From positions 2,604,001-2,668,000 of the forward strand of contig CADCXA010000006.1 of assembly GCA_902806565.1 (NCBI GenBank): a DNA stretch of 64,000 nt, read 5' to 3'. Shown one piece after another: positions 46,492 to 57,670 of this stretch (its first letter is position 1; each line of letters starts with the position of its first letter). Under the pieces are notes generated by a model, which saw nothing but the letters and a program-made list of their open reading frames with translations, was not told the DNA's origin and searched no databases. The translations under genes were made by a program, and so were the position numbers. Source of the DNA: Hypoxylon rubiginosum (taxonomy: Eukaryota; Ascomycota; Sordariomycetes; Xylariales; Hypoxylaceae).

Positions 46492-48958
46492 ATGGCTGAT
46501 CTCCATCATCCCATGGCTGCTGTTGCTGCCCGCGACCGCGACCGCGACGACGGCAGCGCCATCATGACGCCACACGAACCAGGGTCTATGAAGTGCTGCT
46601 GTGGTTCGGTGGAGGAGTGTCTGTTCCTGAGACACAACTACTCTGTACTCGCTAGCGTCGAGAAAGACGTCCACACGGCCGCACGGATGGGTCAGGTGCG
46701 TTCTCCCTCTCAGTGACAGCGAGCCGCGTCAGGGCAAACCCGAGCGCAAGCTAGTCATACCCCTTAGCTCTCCTAAGCACACATTCCTGACTAGTTTTGT
46801 TTGCTTCCCCACTTCATAATGAGCCTTGAGTCTGTCTGCGAAGATTTATGTTAGGAATGTGTGCTGAGACGTCGGTGTCGTCGTCGTCGTGTTATCCTAG
46901 TTTATCTATTTGCTATTTGCATTCCTGAATACCCGTGCAACACCCTCCTGTGCAGCTATGGGAGCCTCCAAGTCTCTAACCTTTGCGCTACAGGCTCTCC
47001 TAGCCCGTCATGAAGCTTATATGGCCGACGCAGAGCGAGACCGCTCCGAGCTCACCACCCGGATCGAGCAGCTCGAAGTCGACAACAAGGAGCTCGAAGC
47101 GAGGAACGCGAAAACGATCGAGGAGAATAGGAACCTGCTCGATCAACTCGAGGCCCTAAATACCGCCGTCGTCGATTCCGACGGATGCATTAAATCGCTC
47201 GAGGCGACCTTACTTTCTTCTCAGCAAAGTGTTCGTCGACTAGAGGGGGAGACGGCGCGCGCTGCCGCGCTGGAGCGTCAACTTCTGGCTCTAGAGCAGG
47301 AGCAAGTCGAACTTCAGAGCCACTTGTCCCTATCTCGCGAAGAAGCCCGATCTGCCGTGTCGAGATGGAAGCGTGCCGAACGTGGTATAAATGATCTCCA
47401 GGAGCAGCTTGAGCGAATGGAGAGGGAGGCGAAAGAAGAAAGGGAATACCATGTCGAGATGATAGGACGCCTAGAGAGGCAGCGTGAAATGGAGAAGGAG
47501 TTGAACACCGCCGCCGGCCGATTAAAGGGGGCCGCCGCCGCCAAGTCGCTTGATCGCGGCAACGGCGGAGGGAGCAGTGCGGTGTCTCACTTCGTCCGCG
47601 ATCTACTCCAAGATAATGCTAACCTGCAGTATGGCATCGCTGAGCTACGAGAGATGCTCATAAATTCCAACGACGAAATCCAAGCGCTGCGAGACCAATT
47701 GTTATATCACCAACCGTTAGGAGACGGCGAGATCAAAGCGGCGTCGACATTGGAGGCGGAGCTTGAGTCCGAAAAGGAGTCGCCTCCAGCAAAGTCCAAG
47801 AGTTCCCAGGAGCTTCATATACACCACCATTACCACCTACCAAAAACGAAACAGGAAGCCAAGAAACAGCGGAAGAAGCGTCAGTCTCTCACGCCTGGAG
47901 TTTTTGCTTCGCCTGGTGGTTCATTGCCGAGCACCCCTCCCAGCGGCTCAAGACGACCGCAACTAGGATCACATCTTCAGACGCACAGGGACTCGTTGCT
48001 TTCTAATTGCTGGTCTACGTACTCGGAGCAGCCGTCTGATTTTGCCCCGTCATCCGTCCCGAGCTCGCCTTTATCAAATAACCGGAGCTCACTATTTGAT
48101 CCTACACTGGACTCGTTCCCGTGCTCGCCCACAACCAGTATCGATCCGTTATCGCCCACATGGCACGCGTCCCACCAGAAGCAACTTTCCAACTTTTCTT
48201 CTCGAAGTTTTCAATTGTCGACGAATTTGACCTTTGTGCAGCCCTCCGCCACGCAGCCTCACCCTATTATTGAGGAATCTGATGACGGGGACAACCCCCC
48301 ACATTTGGCTTTGGCGACGGACGAGTCTACTATATATAATGGGGTATCGTCCGGAGACCGGGATCTGGTCAATGATGAGAGCTCACTTGTCGACGACGCG
48401 GACGACCGCCGGATACCCCTGATTCGGCTACGCAGGGCTTTATCACATGAGTCTATCATGTCGTTGTCCGGCGGTCTTGATATCCACACTTTGAAGTCTC
48501 GACCTAGTCAGCTCACGATCCGCCACCTAGGCTCTGCCAGCTCTGTCACAGGTAGTAGCACCGTTACGGCACGGCCTATGCTGTCACGCGACAGCGTAAA
48601 ACGAAGCAGTGCGATGCTGCGTGAGAGCTACGCCACCTCTCCTGTAGGAAGTTTACAATCTGTTTCGGATACATCCTCGCGGAGCCTTGGGCCGTCGAAG
48701 CTTGGTAAATGGGTCGGTTGGCGGCCGTGGGGTGGAGGTAGCGGAGGCGGAGGCAGCAGTTCTAGCGCGAGCAGCACTGCAAAACCCATCAAGGAGAGGA
48801 GCGAGAGGACACTCGGCCGCTCTCCGGGCATCAATCAACCTGGTGCGGTACCGGGATTCTCAGAGTATATTGCTGCGGCGCAGCGCAGAGCACCAACTCC
48901 TAGAATCCAGCCGGATATCGTTGACCGCGAAGCATTAAGGGAGGGCCTTGGAGAATGA
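46492..48958 (+). CDS. Conserved fungal coiled-coil protein with a Cys-rich N-terminus
   Basis: Two exons (46492-46695 and 46994-48958), joined in phase 0 across a 298-nt intron, encode 722 aa. Residues 25-68 form a conserved start, SMKCCCGSVEECLFLRHN then EKDVHTAARMGQ. This leads straight into a coiled coil from about 69 to 280 (ALLARHEAYMADAERDR, RNLLDQLEAL, ERMEREAKEEREYHVEMIGR and SHFVRDLLQDNANLQYGI, with MLINSNDEIQALRDQ). The rest is Ser/Pro-rich and disordered, with a Gly/Ser stretch and a conserved-looking end (PGFSEYIAAAQRRAPTPRI). I recall this N-terminal half from unnamed filamentous-fungal proteins; it may be cytoskeletal, but I cannot assign a function. The splice is supported because MGQ joined to ALLARHEAYM reads continuously, while the second exon's frame also stays open upstream for about 28 codons. 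Confidence 0.75.
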
Positions 48959-50023
48959 CGAGGCGGGCATGTGAAACCGGCTCGCTCGAGTATCGTCAAG
49001 ATTTTTTTCGCCTACATAATATTAATTTTTGGCATATTGCATTGTTTTCGGAGGTTAAGAGTCGAGTTTAGATTGCATTTGTGTGTACATGGAGTTGAGG
49101 TGGTCGGTATACACGTTAAGAGTCAACAGATGGGAGGTTTGGAATATTACTACCTAATTAGACGATGGGAAAGAGGATAATACGGATATGATACCCACAA
49201 ACTGATAGTCATTTTACTCACTAGCTCTTGTTTTCTGTTTTGTTGCTTTATTTATTTTTGTTTGTCTTAATCGCAAGATGAGGAGATATTTCTGGGAGTT
49301 GAGAAGCAGCGACGCAGAGGAATCCGGCATGCTTAACATGCATGAGAGAATATAGGAGTAAGATGTGTCTTCTCCTGCCTAATGTTATACCATACATATG
49401 TAGCTGCAAATATCTTTTCTTCCACGTTATCTCCCTATCTTAACGCCATCCGTTATGGACGGCTTCGAGTCTGCAATAAGATGGGTGGTCAGTTTTAATA
49501 ATGCTAGTCAAAGCTATAAAAAGGTCGTCACTCGTACTGCCTGTCCTAGCTGTCTAAAAAGAAAAAGCGTGCGAATTCTTGAGTACGCCCAGTTTTCCCT
49601 GAGGCCTTGAAGGATAAAAATGAGGCAGAACGAAGCACGATATTGATACGTAACCATATAATGTAGATATATTACCAATAGCAGGTGAGCCGAAGCACGG
49701 TCTTCCCATGCCTTTTTGCCAAGTATTACATAAGTTTATATATATACCCCTAGTAGTAATGCCGCGGTGTGATGAGACAATGCAAGAGAACTCCTTACTG
49801 ATGCAGGATTTACGTATGAAATAGCCGGATCAATCTTTTTCTCCCCCTTAGTCCCTAGTGTTGTGTAGAGGAGCTTGTTGGCTAGTGATTTTTATGGGTA
49901 TTACGGGTGTAGAATGGAAAGGGTATTGCATTCAATCGCTATTGATTTGTTAGTTGCCTGGATAGGTAGGATTCCTGTATGTGTACCTAGATAGGTAGCT
50001 CTTGAAAATAGGAGGGGAACGTA
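48959..50023. other. Spacer between convergent genes
   Basis: A 1.1-kb region between the convergent coiled-coil and phospholipase D genes, holding their 3' flanks. It is AT-rich. No gene is seen. Confidence 0.55.
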
Positions 50024-53000
50024 CTAGATTTCCTTGGGCGCCAATAGGTCTGCCTGGTACAGCCAATGATTATCCTTCTCCTCAGCCTCAAGCCAATCGT
50101 AAGGGAACTGGACCAGAGTTCCCTGAATCACACCGCACAATTCCTCAGCTTCGTCGCGACTTAGAAGCTCGTAAGGGAAGACGGGACCACGCCGGCTACC
50201 CTTAGTAGTGGCTCGTCGTCGCCGCCGAGTCGAGTTGTGATTGTAAGGGTTAGTGGTACTACCCGATTCCGGCGCGGGCTTCTCAGCCGACGAGAATGTG
50301 GCCCTACGGTCTGACCTCTCGCCCTGCGGGTCCAAGTGCGACGTCTCAACTTGACCATCGTACAACGGGAACGGGATTTCTCCGGCAGGCTGAACAGGTG
50401 AGGGCGCCTCGAGGGAATTCTTGGTACGAGCCTTCTCCGTATCCAGGCCAAGATCAGGCTTTTCCTTGCCCGAAGCATGACTGCCTTCGGAAATAGGCGC
50501 CTTCTCATCCAGGGCACCCTCGCTTCCACTAGAAATCACGACCTTCGGGTTGCCCTCGACGCCTTGACTGGCCTGCATCTTTTCAGAAATGCCTGGAGCT
50601 CCTTGCGCTACGGCTGGCGCTGCGATTCCCACTGCTGCCCCACCGATGTGGCCCATCTGAGGATTCGTCTCGCTTTCCTCGTTTCTTGAACCTGCCATGC
50701 TCTCCTTGAATCGGCGTGCGTAGTCCTCAAACTCGTTGTACTCCTTCCATGTAGATACATCACTATCGGGCATACACCTGAAAACTCGTCGATACAGTTT
50801 CGTGTTATTCGATGCAACCCTCGTCCATATATCATCCCAGAAGGCGGGATTGACAGGGTCGAGCATGCAGTCCTTGTCCACTCTAGCAAGCGTAATATCC
50901 GTAAGCAGGGGGTTCAGGGGTTCATTCGTAGGTCTTCCAGTATCGTCCAAACGCATTGGAGGACCGCCTATGTCAGTATCATCCAGCACCGGCAACGCTG
51001 GAAGCTGTATGGGATGCGGCAGTTGAGCCTTAGCTAACGGGTCCGCGTGAGCTGGGGGAAGCTCGTCGTTTCCTTTGCCAAGATCCCGCTGCGACGATCC
51101 TTTGGAGGACGTTTCCGGATGCAGCCCGCTAGACCTGGCGTCCGCCCTATGACTGGCCGAGTGACCGCCCCTATGAAGAAGGACCTCATGCCCATTAACA
51201 ACGACAGAGTCACTCCCAAGATCCATTCCTTTAGCCTGCGCGGCTTTCCAATGATCCGGGCCATAACCTTCAACGTCCTTGTCGTATTTCTCATTTCTGT
51301 GTACCCATGGGTCATGCCCGGAGGGGTTGCCTTGCGAAGTCGCGGAAATAGATGACGATGGCGATGAAGCGTAGCCGCGATCTTCCGCAGCGGCGTCGTG
51401 ATTAAAGCTTGCTCCGCGTTGGTAGGTGCTTGGTCCCCCGCGCGTAGAGCCCTCTGGGATCGGACTTTCGTTGTCGTCGTCATCTCCATAGATTTGGCTC
51501 ATCTCAGCTTCGAAGTTGGCTTCAGCACTAAGTTCGGCTTGCCGTTCTTCTTCGGTTATCTCATCCACATCCAGTCCCAGGTGCTCTCTCATTAGCCGCA
51601 TACGAAGAGTGTGAGCGAATCGGCCGACTCGGTATGTTTCGCCTGCCATCGTCGACCACATCATATCGCTGTCTCGAACAATGGCTGCAACCTCCGAGTC
51701 CCGGTTGCCTAACATGGACCGTTCGTTGATATTGGCAGACCCTATTAGGACGACGCGGTCGTCTACGATGATAGTCTTGGCGTGTATGTAAAGCTGCTCT
51801 GTCACAAGCTGGTTGTGGGTACCGATTCGGCCCCACTGCCTCAGACTGAAGAACTGGATATAATCCTCAGGATCTATCCCTACTGCTTTCAGGCGGCCGA
51901 AGATGGAGTTTGGACCCCTACAAATACTCCGGTACTGGAACTGCATGATCAGGCGCACGCTACTCCCTTCCGCCTGGTCTACCGTGTTCTGAAAACCAGG
52001 CATGAGCGGAATCAGAATACAACATCGCCACTCCTCATCCTTTTCGTGAGCCCTGATGATACGTTCAACGAGGGCATCGCCGATACAATTCACTACCCTT
52101 GTGTTCATCGTCTCGGTGCTCGTAATGAAGAATTGATTCTCCATGTAGACAAAGTGCTCGGACTCTTCGATCAATTTTACGTATGCTGACTGGATGCTGT
52201 GTTCCCTGAAGTCTTTTGGATAACCTAGAGACCAATCCCCTGCCGAACGCAAGATCTGGACCTCGCACGTTCCGGATAAACCGAGAGCCTCGAGGTCCAC
52301 CGGATTGGCATCCGGCGGAGGAAGCAGGAAGGGCGTCGGCCGCGTGGGCTTACGTTCACGTCGCAGATAATTCCATCGCTGCACGAAGTGACGGGTAAGG
52401 TCGCGTGCCGGCTGGCCTACGACCTGCATAGAGATATCGTGCCAGGGCATTCTGGGGACCTTGCTCCTGTCGTACATCTCCTCGTAGGGCTCGTTGAGCT
52501 TGAAGAAGTCCAAGACACGGGGGTTTGAGTAGTCCTTGCCGGGGAAAAGTTGACAGTGCTCTGCATCTCGGGGTCTATCCCCGTCCGGCTCCATTCCTGT
52601 TGGCCGGTCATCCGTAATTGGATGTTGTGGGTTGTCCCACCGGCCGAAACAGAGATCGATTCCTCCAAGGAAGGCGACATCGTGGTCCACGATGCAGACC
52701 TTCTCGTGATGCGCATAGAAAAACTGGTTCTTTTTCAGTTGATTCGGCGATCTTAAAACCAGGATGTTGTCGTGCAGATTGAGAAGTGAGAACTTGGTAT
52801 ACTCCGAGTCTATCGGTATAGCTTGCTCCACGTTTCTGTAAATAATAATGAAGACCTTGACACCTTCTCTGGCCTTTTTCTGGAGCAGTCGATCTAGGCG
52901 CCACTTCTGGCTAATACACGCTGGTCTCCGCATATACAGCTCGGGGCTGAGCCACCAGTCGTGGATGTAGATGACGTCTTGCGCCATGCTGATAGCGCGG

Positions 53001-55480
53001 GAAACATTCCACATGTAGTCCCTCCCGTCGACCAGCCATTGAGCGAACGCTGCCTTCCGCACGGGCGCGAAGCTGTCGAACCTGTGTTGCTCGTGCCACT
53101 GGGTCTGTTTTAACATGTCAACAACAGATTCTTCGAACTGCCGGAGCACCGTCTGATTGCGTGAGAACAGCTTAATCTTTCGATCCGCAGAATACATTTT
53201 CAAGGTGTGGTGTTTCCCACGGGACTCTTCGTCGGTGAGATGATTGTCATCGTTTTCTGCCGCCTTTTCCGACTCGATCTTCAACTTCGCACCGAATCGT
53301 CTAAGCTTGTTCTTCTTAGACACGACGCGAAAGTGCGGATCTACCAGGTAGACATCATATATGTTCATCGTCGCCGGCGACTCAACCACGGCAATGTAAT
53401 TCTGGCGGACCAGGAACCACTTGCGACTATGCCGCGCTATGACCTTTTGCGGATTGAGCACTCGTCTGAAGTCGATGCCTTTTGTGGACTGTATATGCAG
53501 GTAGCACTCCTTTCCGTGAAAGCTGCCCTCGGCAGCAAGTCGCACGCCGAGCGCAGAGAGCTCTAAGAACTTGCAAAGACGATTGCTATCGGCACGGAAC
53601 ATGAGCCAGTGGACCATCTCCTGAAGATACTTCTCCAGGGTTTTCCTCTGCCTCTCAATATACTTCTTTTTCAGAGCGGCAGAGTTCTGGACACTCGCCA
53701 GCGACGTCTCGCCGTTTTCTCCAAGTCCCGAGGATTGTCGCCGTGGTAAAAAAGTATTAATGCGGGATCTCTTCCTATGAGCGTTTGGCCGCCTATCGTT
53801 GTCGCTAGCGGTACCTTCGGCGGCGGTTCCTTCGCCTGCTGTACCCTCGGCAACAGTATCATCGGCTCTAGTTCCTGGCGGTTTGTCTTCTTCATCTGAC
53901 TCCTCTAGGTCTTGGTAAGTTCTCAGATAGGGAAATGCCTTTCTTGGGAATCGAGGCTGCTTCGGGCGATTCCGTTGACTCGTCGTACTCTGGAGCGTAA
54001 TATCATTCTTCAGAGACAATCTGTATTTCCAATGAATATTCCAGATTTCTCTGACGCTACGAGTGACGGTCCACCTCATTCGACTCAGCCCGCTACCATA
54101 CTCCAAGGCAATTGTAAAAATGGTATGTCTCTCGCTCGCGCTATCCTCCGGGCGACTGTCGATGACCCGTAAATTAAGCTGCTCCAGAAGAACAGGTATG
54201 CGTTTATTCCCGTGTTCGTCTCTCTGGAGCATACTGGCAAGGATGACAACAGCCGGTGTCACGGCCCGCAGCTCAGCCATGAGTTCAGCAGACTTGTAAA
54301 AATCGAACTGATCTGTCTTCCTTTTCCCCAGCATTCTCAGCGTATGCTTCACTTGCTTCCATCTCTGGGCACCAAAGGTCGCAGCTCGGTCGGCACCCAA
54401 GAATGGTCGTCTCGGCGTCGTCAGCCAGTCACCATCCGACGCCCCCCCTGCACCAAACATCTCAGAGATGCGGCGCCGATGGCCAGGAGTCCGAGGCTGC
54501 GGGCTCTCGACATCGTCTTGCGCAGGACGTGGAGAGCCGATCCACGAGCTTCCACGTGTCCAGCCTGGCCGTCGGCCGGCCAGGTGATCGCGGCCTTCTC
54601 CCTCAGACATGCCACCACGATGCTCTATAGTTTCAGGCATAGTCGAGCGTCTAACCATGGTGTTTAGACGGCCTGGTCTGGGAGAGTCTGGATCGTCGAG
54701 GGGGCGGGGGCTGCTCGGGGCAGTGAACATTTCTAGCTGCTTTAAACGACGCCGCATCCTCTTCCTCTTGCTTTTAGGTAAGTCCCTCTCATGACTTTCA
54801 TCTCCACTCGCTTCAACGTCAGCATCGCTTCCCTCCTCCTCATCTAGAGTATCCGGAACCCGGCGTGATCTGCCCACAACGGGTGAGGCGTTGACTGAGT
54901 GAGGTGCGTATTCGGGCGGTCCAGGAGATTTTGGGGGCTGGATGCTTCCGGAACTACCCAGAGTCGATCTCAGCCTTGAAATCCATCTCTCGCTACGAGA
55001 TCTACCTCCTGTGTCTCCTTCGTCCCATGAACCGTGTCTCACATGTTGCCGCGGGGGGTCAAGTAGAATATCGGCACGAGCAAACTGCACGCTGCGTCTG
55101 CCAGGGGAGTTTGGCTCCCCCCCTTGTTGGGCGTCTTGGTCTGGTGCTTGCGCTACAGAATTTCGCAAGGGAGACGGGGATCGCAGGGTTGCCGGCGGGT
55201 TTAAAGACGCAGGTGTAATAGCATTGAGGGGAGAAGGATTATCATGAGGTCGCCCTCCATTCAGATAGTCGGCTGGCTGCCCCGAATCAGATTTCGTGGG
55301 GGGATGGGTCGGTGCGGCATCCGGGAGTGGCAATCCGTGGACCGGTACGGGGACGATGGGCTGGGGGCCATCAGAAGGGTTAGAGAGGGATGTTGAGTTG
55401 AGGCGTATGTTAACGGACGAAGAAGTTCGAGGGCTCCGATTCATTGGCGAAACCGAGTCATCACGGCCAAGAGTGGACAT
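50024..55480 (-). CDS. Phospholipase D, Spo14/Pld1 type (PX-PH-PLD)
   Basis: One uninterrupted frame of 1818 codons on the minus strand, the expected size for fungal PLD1. The enzyme hydrolyses phosphatidylcholine to phosphatidic acid and choline in membrane traffic and sporulation. The N-terminal 370 residues are disordered and Ser/Pro/Arg-rich. A PX domain spans about 370-550, with HTIFTIALEYG and RSVREIWNIHWKYRLSL. A PH-like domain spans about 620-790, with WFLVRQNYIAVVE. Both catalytic HKD motifs are intact: HHEKVCIVDHD near residue 921 and IHAKTIIVDD near 1231, each with its downstream GG/GS segment (FLGGIDLCFGRWD; IGSANINERSMLGNRDSE). The C-terminal ~130 residues contain the conserved PFDWLEAEE-like end. 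The start at 55480 is the first ATG; no intron is needed, unusual among this window's larger genes. The transcript is convergent with the coiled-coil gene at 46492. Confidence 0.92.
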   Translation of the reverse strand: MSTLGRDDSVSPMNRSPRTSSSVNIRLNSTSLSNPSDGPQPIVPVPVHGLPLPDAAPTHPPTKSDSGQPADYLNGGRPHDNPSPLNAITPASLNPPATLRSPSPLRNSVAQAPDQDAQQGGEPNSPGRRSVQFARADILLDPPRQHVRHGSWDEGDTGGRSRSERWISRLRSTLGSSGSIQPPKSPGPPEYAPHSVNASPVVGRSRRVPDTLDEEEGSDADVEASGDESHERDLPKSKRKRMRRRLKQLEMFTAPSSPRPLDDPDSPRPGRLNTMVRRSTMPETIEHRGGMSEGEGRDHLAGRRPGWTRGSSWIGSPRPAQDDVESPQPRTPGHRRRISEMFGAGGASDGDWLTTPRRPFLGADRAATFGAQRWKQVKHTLRMLGKRKTDQFDFYKSAELMAELRAVTPAVVILASMLQRDEHGNKRIPVLLEQLNLRVIDSRPEDSASERHTIFTIALEYGSGLSRMRWTVTRSVREIWNIHWKYRLSLKNDITLQSTTSQRNRPKQPRFPRKAFPYLRTYQDLEESDEEDKPPGTRADDTVAEGTAGEGTAAEGTASDNDRRPNAHRKRSRINTFLPRRQSSGLGENGETSLASVQNSAALKKKYIERQRKTLEKYLQEMVHWLMFRADSNRLCKFLELSALGVRLAAEGSFHGKECYLHIQSTKGIDFRRVLNPQKVIARHSRKWFLVRQNYIAVVESPATMNIYDVYLVDPHFRVVSKKNKLRRFGAKLKIESEKAAENDDNHLTDEESRGKHHTLKMYSADRKIKLFSRNQTVLRQFEESVVDMLKQTQWHEQHRFDSFAPVRKAAFAQWLVDGRDYMWNVSRAISMAQDVIYIHDWWLSPELYMRRPACISQKWRLDRLLQKKAREGVKVFIIIYRNVEQAIPIDSEYTKFSLLNLHDNILVLRSPNQLKKNQFFYAHHEKVCIVDHDVAFLGGIDLCFGRWDNPQHPITDDRPTGMEPDGDRPRDAEHCQLFPGKDYSNPRVLDFFKLNEPYEEMYDRSKVPRMPWHDISMQVVGQPARDLTRHFVQRWNYLRRERKPTRPTPFLLPPPDANPVDLEALGLSGTCEVQILRSAGDWSLGYPKDFREHSIQSAYVKLIEESEHFVYMENQFFITSTETMNTRVVNCIGDALVERIIRAHEKDEEWRCCILIPLMPGFQNTVDQAEGSSVRLIMQFQYRSICRGPNSIFGRLKAVGIDPEDYIQFFSLRQWGRIGTHNQLVTEQLYIHAKTIIVDDRVVLIGSANINERSMLGNRDSEVAAIVRDSDMMWSTMAGETYRVGRFAHTLRMRLMREHLGLDVDEITEEERQAELSAEANFEAEMSQIYGDDDDNESPIPEGSTRGGPSTYQRGASFNHDAAAEDRGYASSPSSSISATSQGNPSGHDPWVHRNEKYDKDVEGYGPDHWKAAQAKGMDLGSDSVVVNGHEVLLHRGGHSASHRADARSSGLHPETSSKGSSQRDLGKGNDELPPAHADPLAKAQLPHPIQLPALPVLDDTDIGGPPMRLDDTGRPTNEPLNPLLTDITLARVDKDCMLDPVNPAFWDDIWTRVASNNTKLYRRVFRCMPDSDVSTWKEYNEFEDYARRFKESMAGSRNEESETNPQMGHIGGAAVGIAAPAVAQGAPGISEKMQASQGVEGNPKVVISSGSEGALDEKAPISEGSHASGKEKPDLGLDTEKARTKNSLEAPSPVQPAGEIPFPLYDGQVETSHLDPQGERSDRRATFSSAEKPAPESGSTTNPYNHNSTRRRRRATTKGSRRGPVFPYELLSRDEAEELCGVIQGTLVQFPYDWLEAEEKDNHWLYQADLLAPKEI

Positions 55481-56828
55481 GATACCTGGAATTCTATCAG
55501 TTGTTCAAACGTTGAAGTACGTGCCCGTGGCAGCTCAGCTTAGTCCCGATCTGCCGGCTGGACAGAAGATCAAGACGCGCCTGCAACCTGACAGTGCCCG
55601 TCACGAGCATAGCATTCCGGTTACCGATGAGACGTGTGGGAAGTTTCAATGCCCTTGCTACCATCGAACCTCGCCGAAGACGTCGTCGCTAAGATTACCC
55701 AATTAAAGGAGGGAAAAAAGGGAGCGCTTGTCGTGAAAGTTGGATTGTAGTCGTTTTACATTTTACATAATTTCGACATTTGAATTTAACGGGGCCAAGG
55801 GGAGATCCGCTAAAAAAGGCTTGAGCTTTCCACGGGGCCAATTAGGGATGTTTCCAGCGTACAGGGGCATGCATGTCTCTATTTTAGGGGCAGTGTAAGT
55901 ACACCAGGGTCCCTTCACAGAAACGTCATAGTGATTATTAGAATGGATGTAAAATGTAATTAGCATTAGCAGCAGCAGCAGCAGCAGCATCAACAGTAAC
56001 AATAGCAACTCGACAACTCTTCAACGTCCGTTAATTTTACCTACATATACAGCCAATGGCAAAGCAGAAGAGGTCAATTGCACGATGGAATTTTTTTCTT
56101 TTCATCTCTGAGACTACCCTTCGCTTTTGCCAGGTAATTATACGTTCTATTATATTCCTTGGAGCTAATCCACTAAATTATTCAGTTCAAATGCCTCCCA
56201 ATTAACATGATCGTTCCTTGCAGTGTCCGTGTAACCAACCCACTATAGTCCTTTTATAGTTTTATCGTTGACGAATGAGAAGATCAGGGGCGAGCGTCCT
56301 GTGTCTGTTGAGGAAGAAACAAAATGTAATATATTGCTGCGCACGGCGTATAGCTAACTACATGTAATTATACTAACCCTCAATACCAACTATACATTGT
56401 TTTAGTAAGCCCACCAAATACTCGAGGAGAACTTCCAATGCTAGTGAAGTCGCTCGTGTGTGGCATGGGGAATTCCTTATTTCAAGATCACCCAATATAT
56501 AATGAAGAAGCTCCTATAGTCAAGGGATAAAGAGCAGTGAGTAAGACGATCCGAGATCAGATCTTCTCGGGAATACGCTTTGATATTTCTACGTAATACT
56601 GACTGTCTAGGTACCTAGGTGCCTAGCAGATCAGACAAACAGGAGGTATATATCAGATATGTAGTACGGACTATTATGCAGCACCGTCCTAGTACTTTCA
56701 TCGTCAAAATTAGGCCAGGTAGTAAGCGTCTTGCTCTTTGATTTAGTATCCACGACCTAGATACCTAACACAACTTATTCCTGCCATGCAGCAACAATGA
56801 TTTCCCAACAAGGGCAGCCTGGGAGTGG
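55481..56828. other. Intergenic region upstream of the phospholipase D gene
   Basis: A 1.35-kb stretch between two minus-strand genes that should hold the phospholipase D promoter. An (AGC)7 microsatellite lies at about 55968-55989. An 81-codon minus-strand frame at 55763 is only the translation of that repeat and flanking DNA. Confidence 0.55.
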
Positions 56829-57670
56829 CTAATCTTTCTTCAACGACCCAACGGGGATGCGGAAAGGAGTTGTGTGGCCCCATAAATCAGCGGCACCCGC
56901 ATAGTCTTCTCTCACGTTAGCATCGTGTTTCTCTATGTCAGGTAGGTATAAAAACAGGACGGCCATTTGAACTTACAAACTAAAGCCGCGGTGATAAACC
57001 CGGTTGCTGCAGAGGCCTTGTGGCACGGCTCGCTATCCAACATGTAACCAACGGCCAAGAGGATTAGGGTTATGTCCACGAAGACGAGAGCCGATACGAT
57101 TACCAGGGATCTTCGGATTGTCGCGACGGTGAAGACGATACTAACGACAAACCATGTCCACGCAAACATGGCTATCGCTTGATCGAACTCGGGCATGAGT
57201 GCACCCGTCTCGGGATCGGTGTAGGCTGCAATAATACCGCTTCCGGGAATGAAAATCAAGGCGTAGGAAAGGTTAAACGCAGCATAAGAGGAAAATAGAG
57301 TGGCGCCAAACTAATGAAAGAGTTTAGTCTGCGGCTATGGCGAGGATTGCAAGAGCATTGGGTGAGTATGGGAACTTACGGTGTTTCCGATAACGAACTC
57401 CATGATCCCAACGATGACCTGGGCAATCCCGCCATAGAAGACTAAGACTCCGACGATGATGTTGGGCGTCTTCACTCCACGTGGTTGAAGGTTAATGAGA
57501 GATATCATGAAGATGCTTGTGGCAAAGGCCAGCAGGCCAAGCGGTGTCGGGTTGGCCAAACCTCGAGGCTCGAAGTGCGAGCCGGCCTGCTCGCGAGGCG
57601 AGGCAGTTGCCTGCCTCTCCAGGTCGATGGCTATCGCCTTGTCATCGGATGGCACCGTAACAGCCATCAT
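56829..57670 (-). CDS. GPR1/FUN34/YaaH-family (acetate) transporter
   Basis: Three exons on the minus strand (57670-57380, 57310-56977 and 56905-56829) encode 233 aa. After a hydrophilic start the family signature NPTPLGLLAFATS appears, then about six membrane segments (GVLVFYGGIAQVIVGIMEF; FSSYAAFNLSYALIFIPGSG; FAWTWFVVSIVFTVATI; LVFVDITLILLAVGYML). It ends TPFRIPVGSLKKD, as in fungal members. These proteins move acetate, related short acids or ammonium across the membrane. The last exon is easily missed: reading on past 56977 gives a false stop, but splicing GTAAGT to the acceptor at 56906 restores AALVYYAGAADLWGH. Two adjacent ATGs at 57670 and 57667 were taken as the start; an upstream in-frame ATG at 57742 would add 24 residues and cannot be excluded. 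Confidence 0.86.

Noticed and set aside
50024..55480. Numerous plus- and minus-strand frames within the phospholipase D gene
   Set aside because: All lie inside the 1818-codon frame that contains intact PX, PH and HKD motifs.
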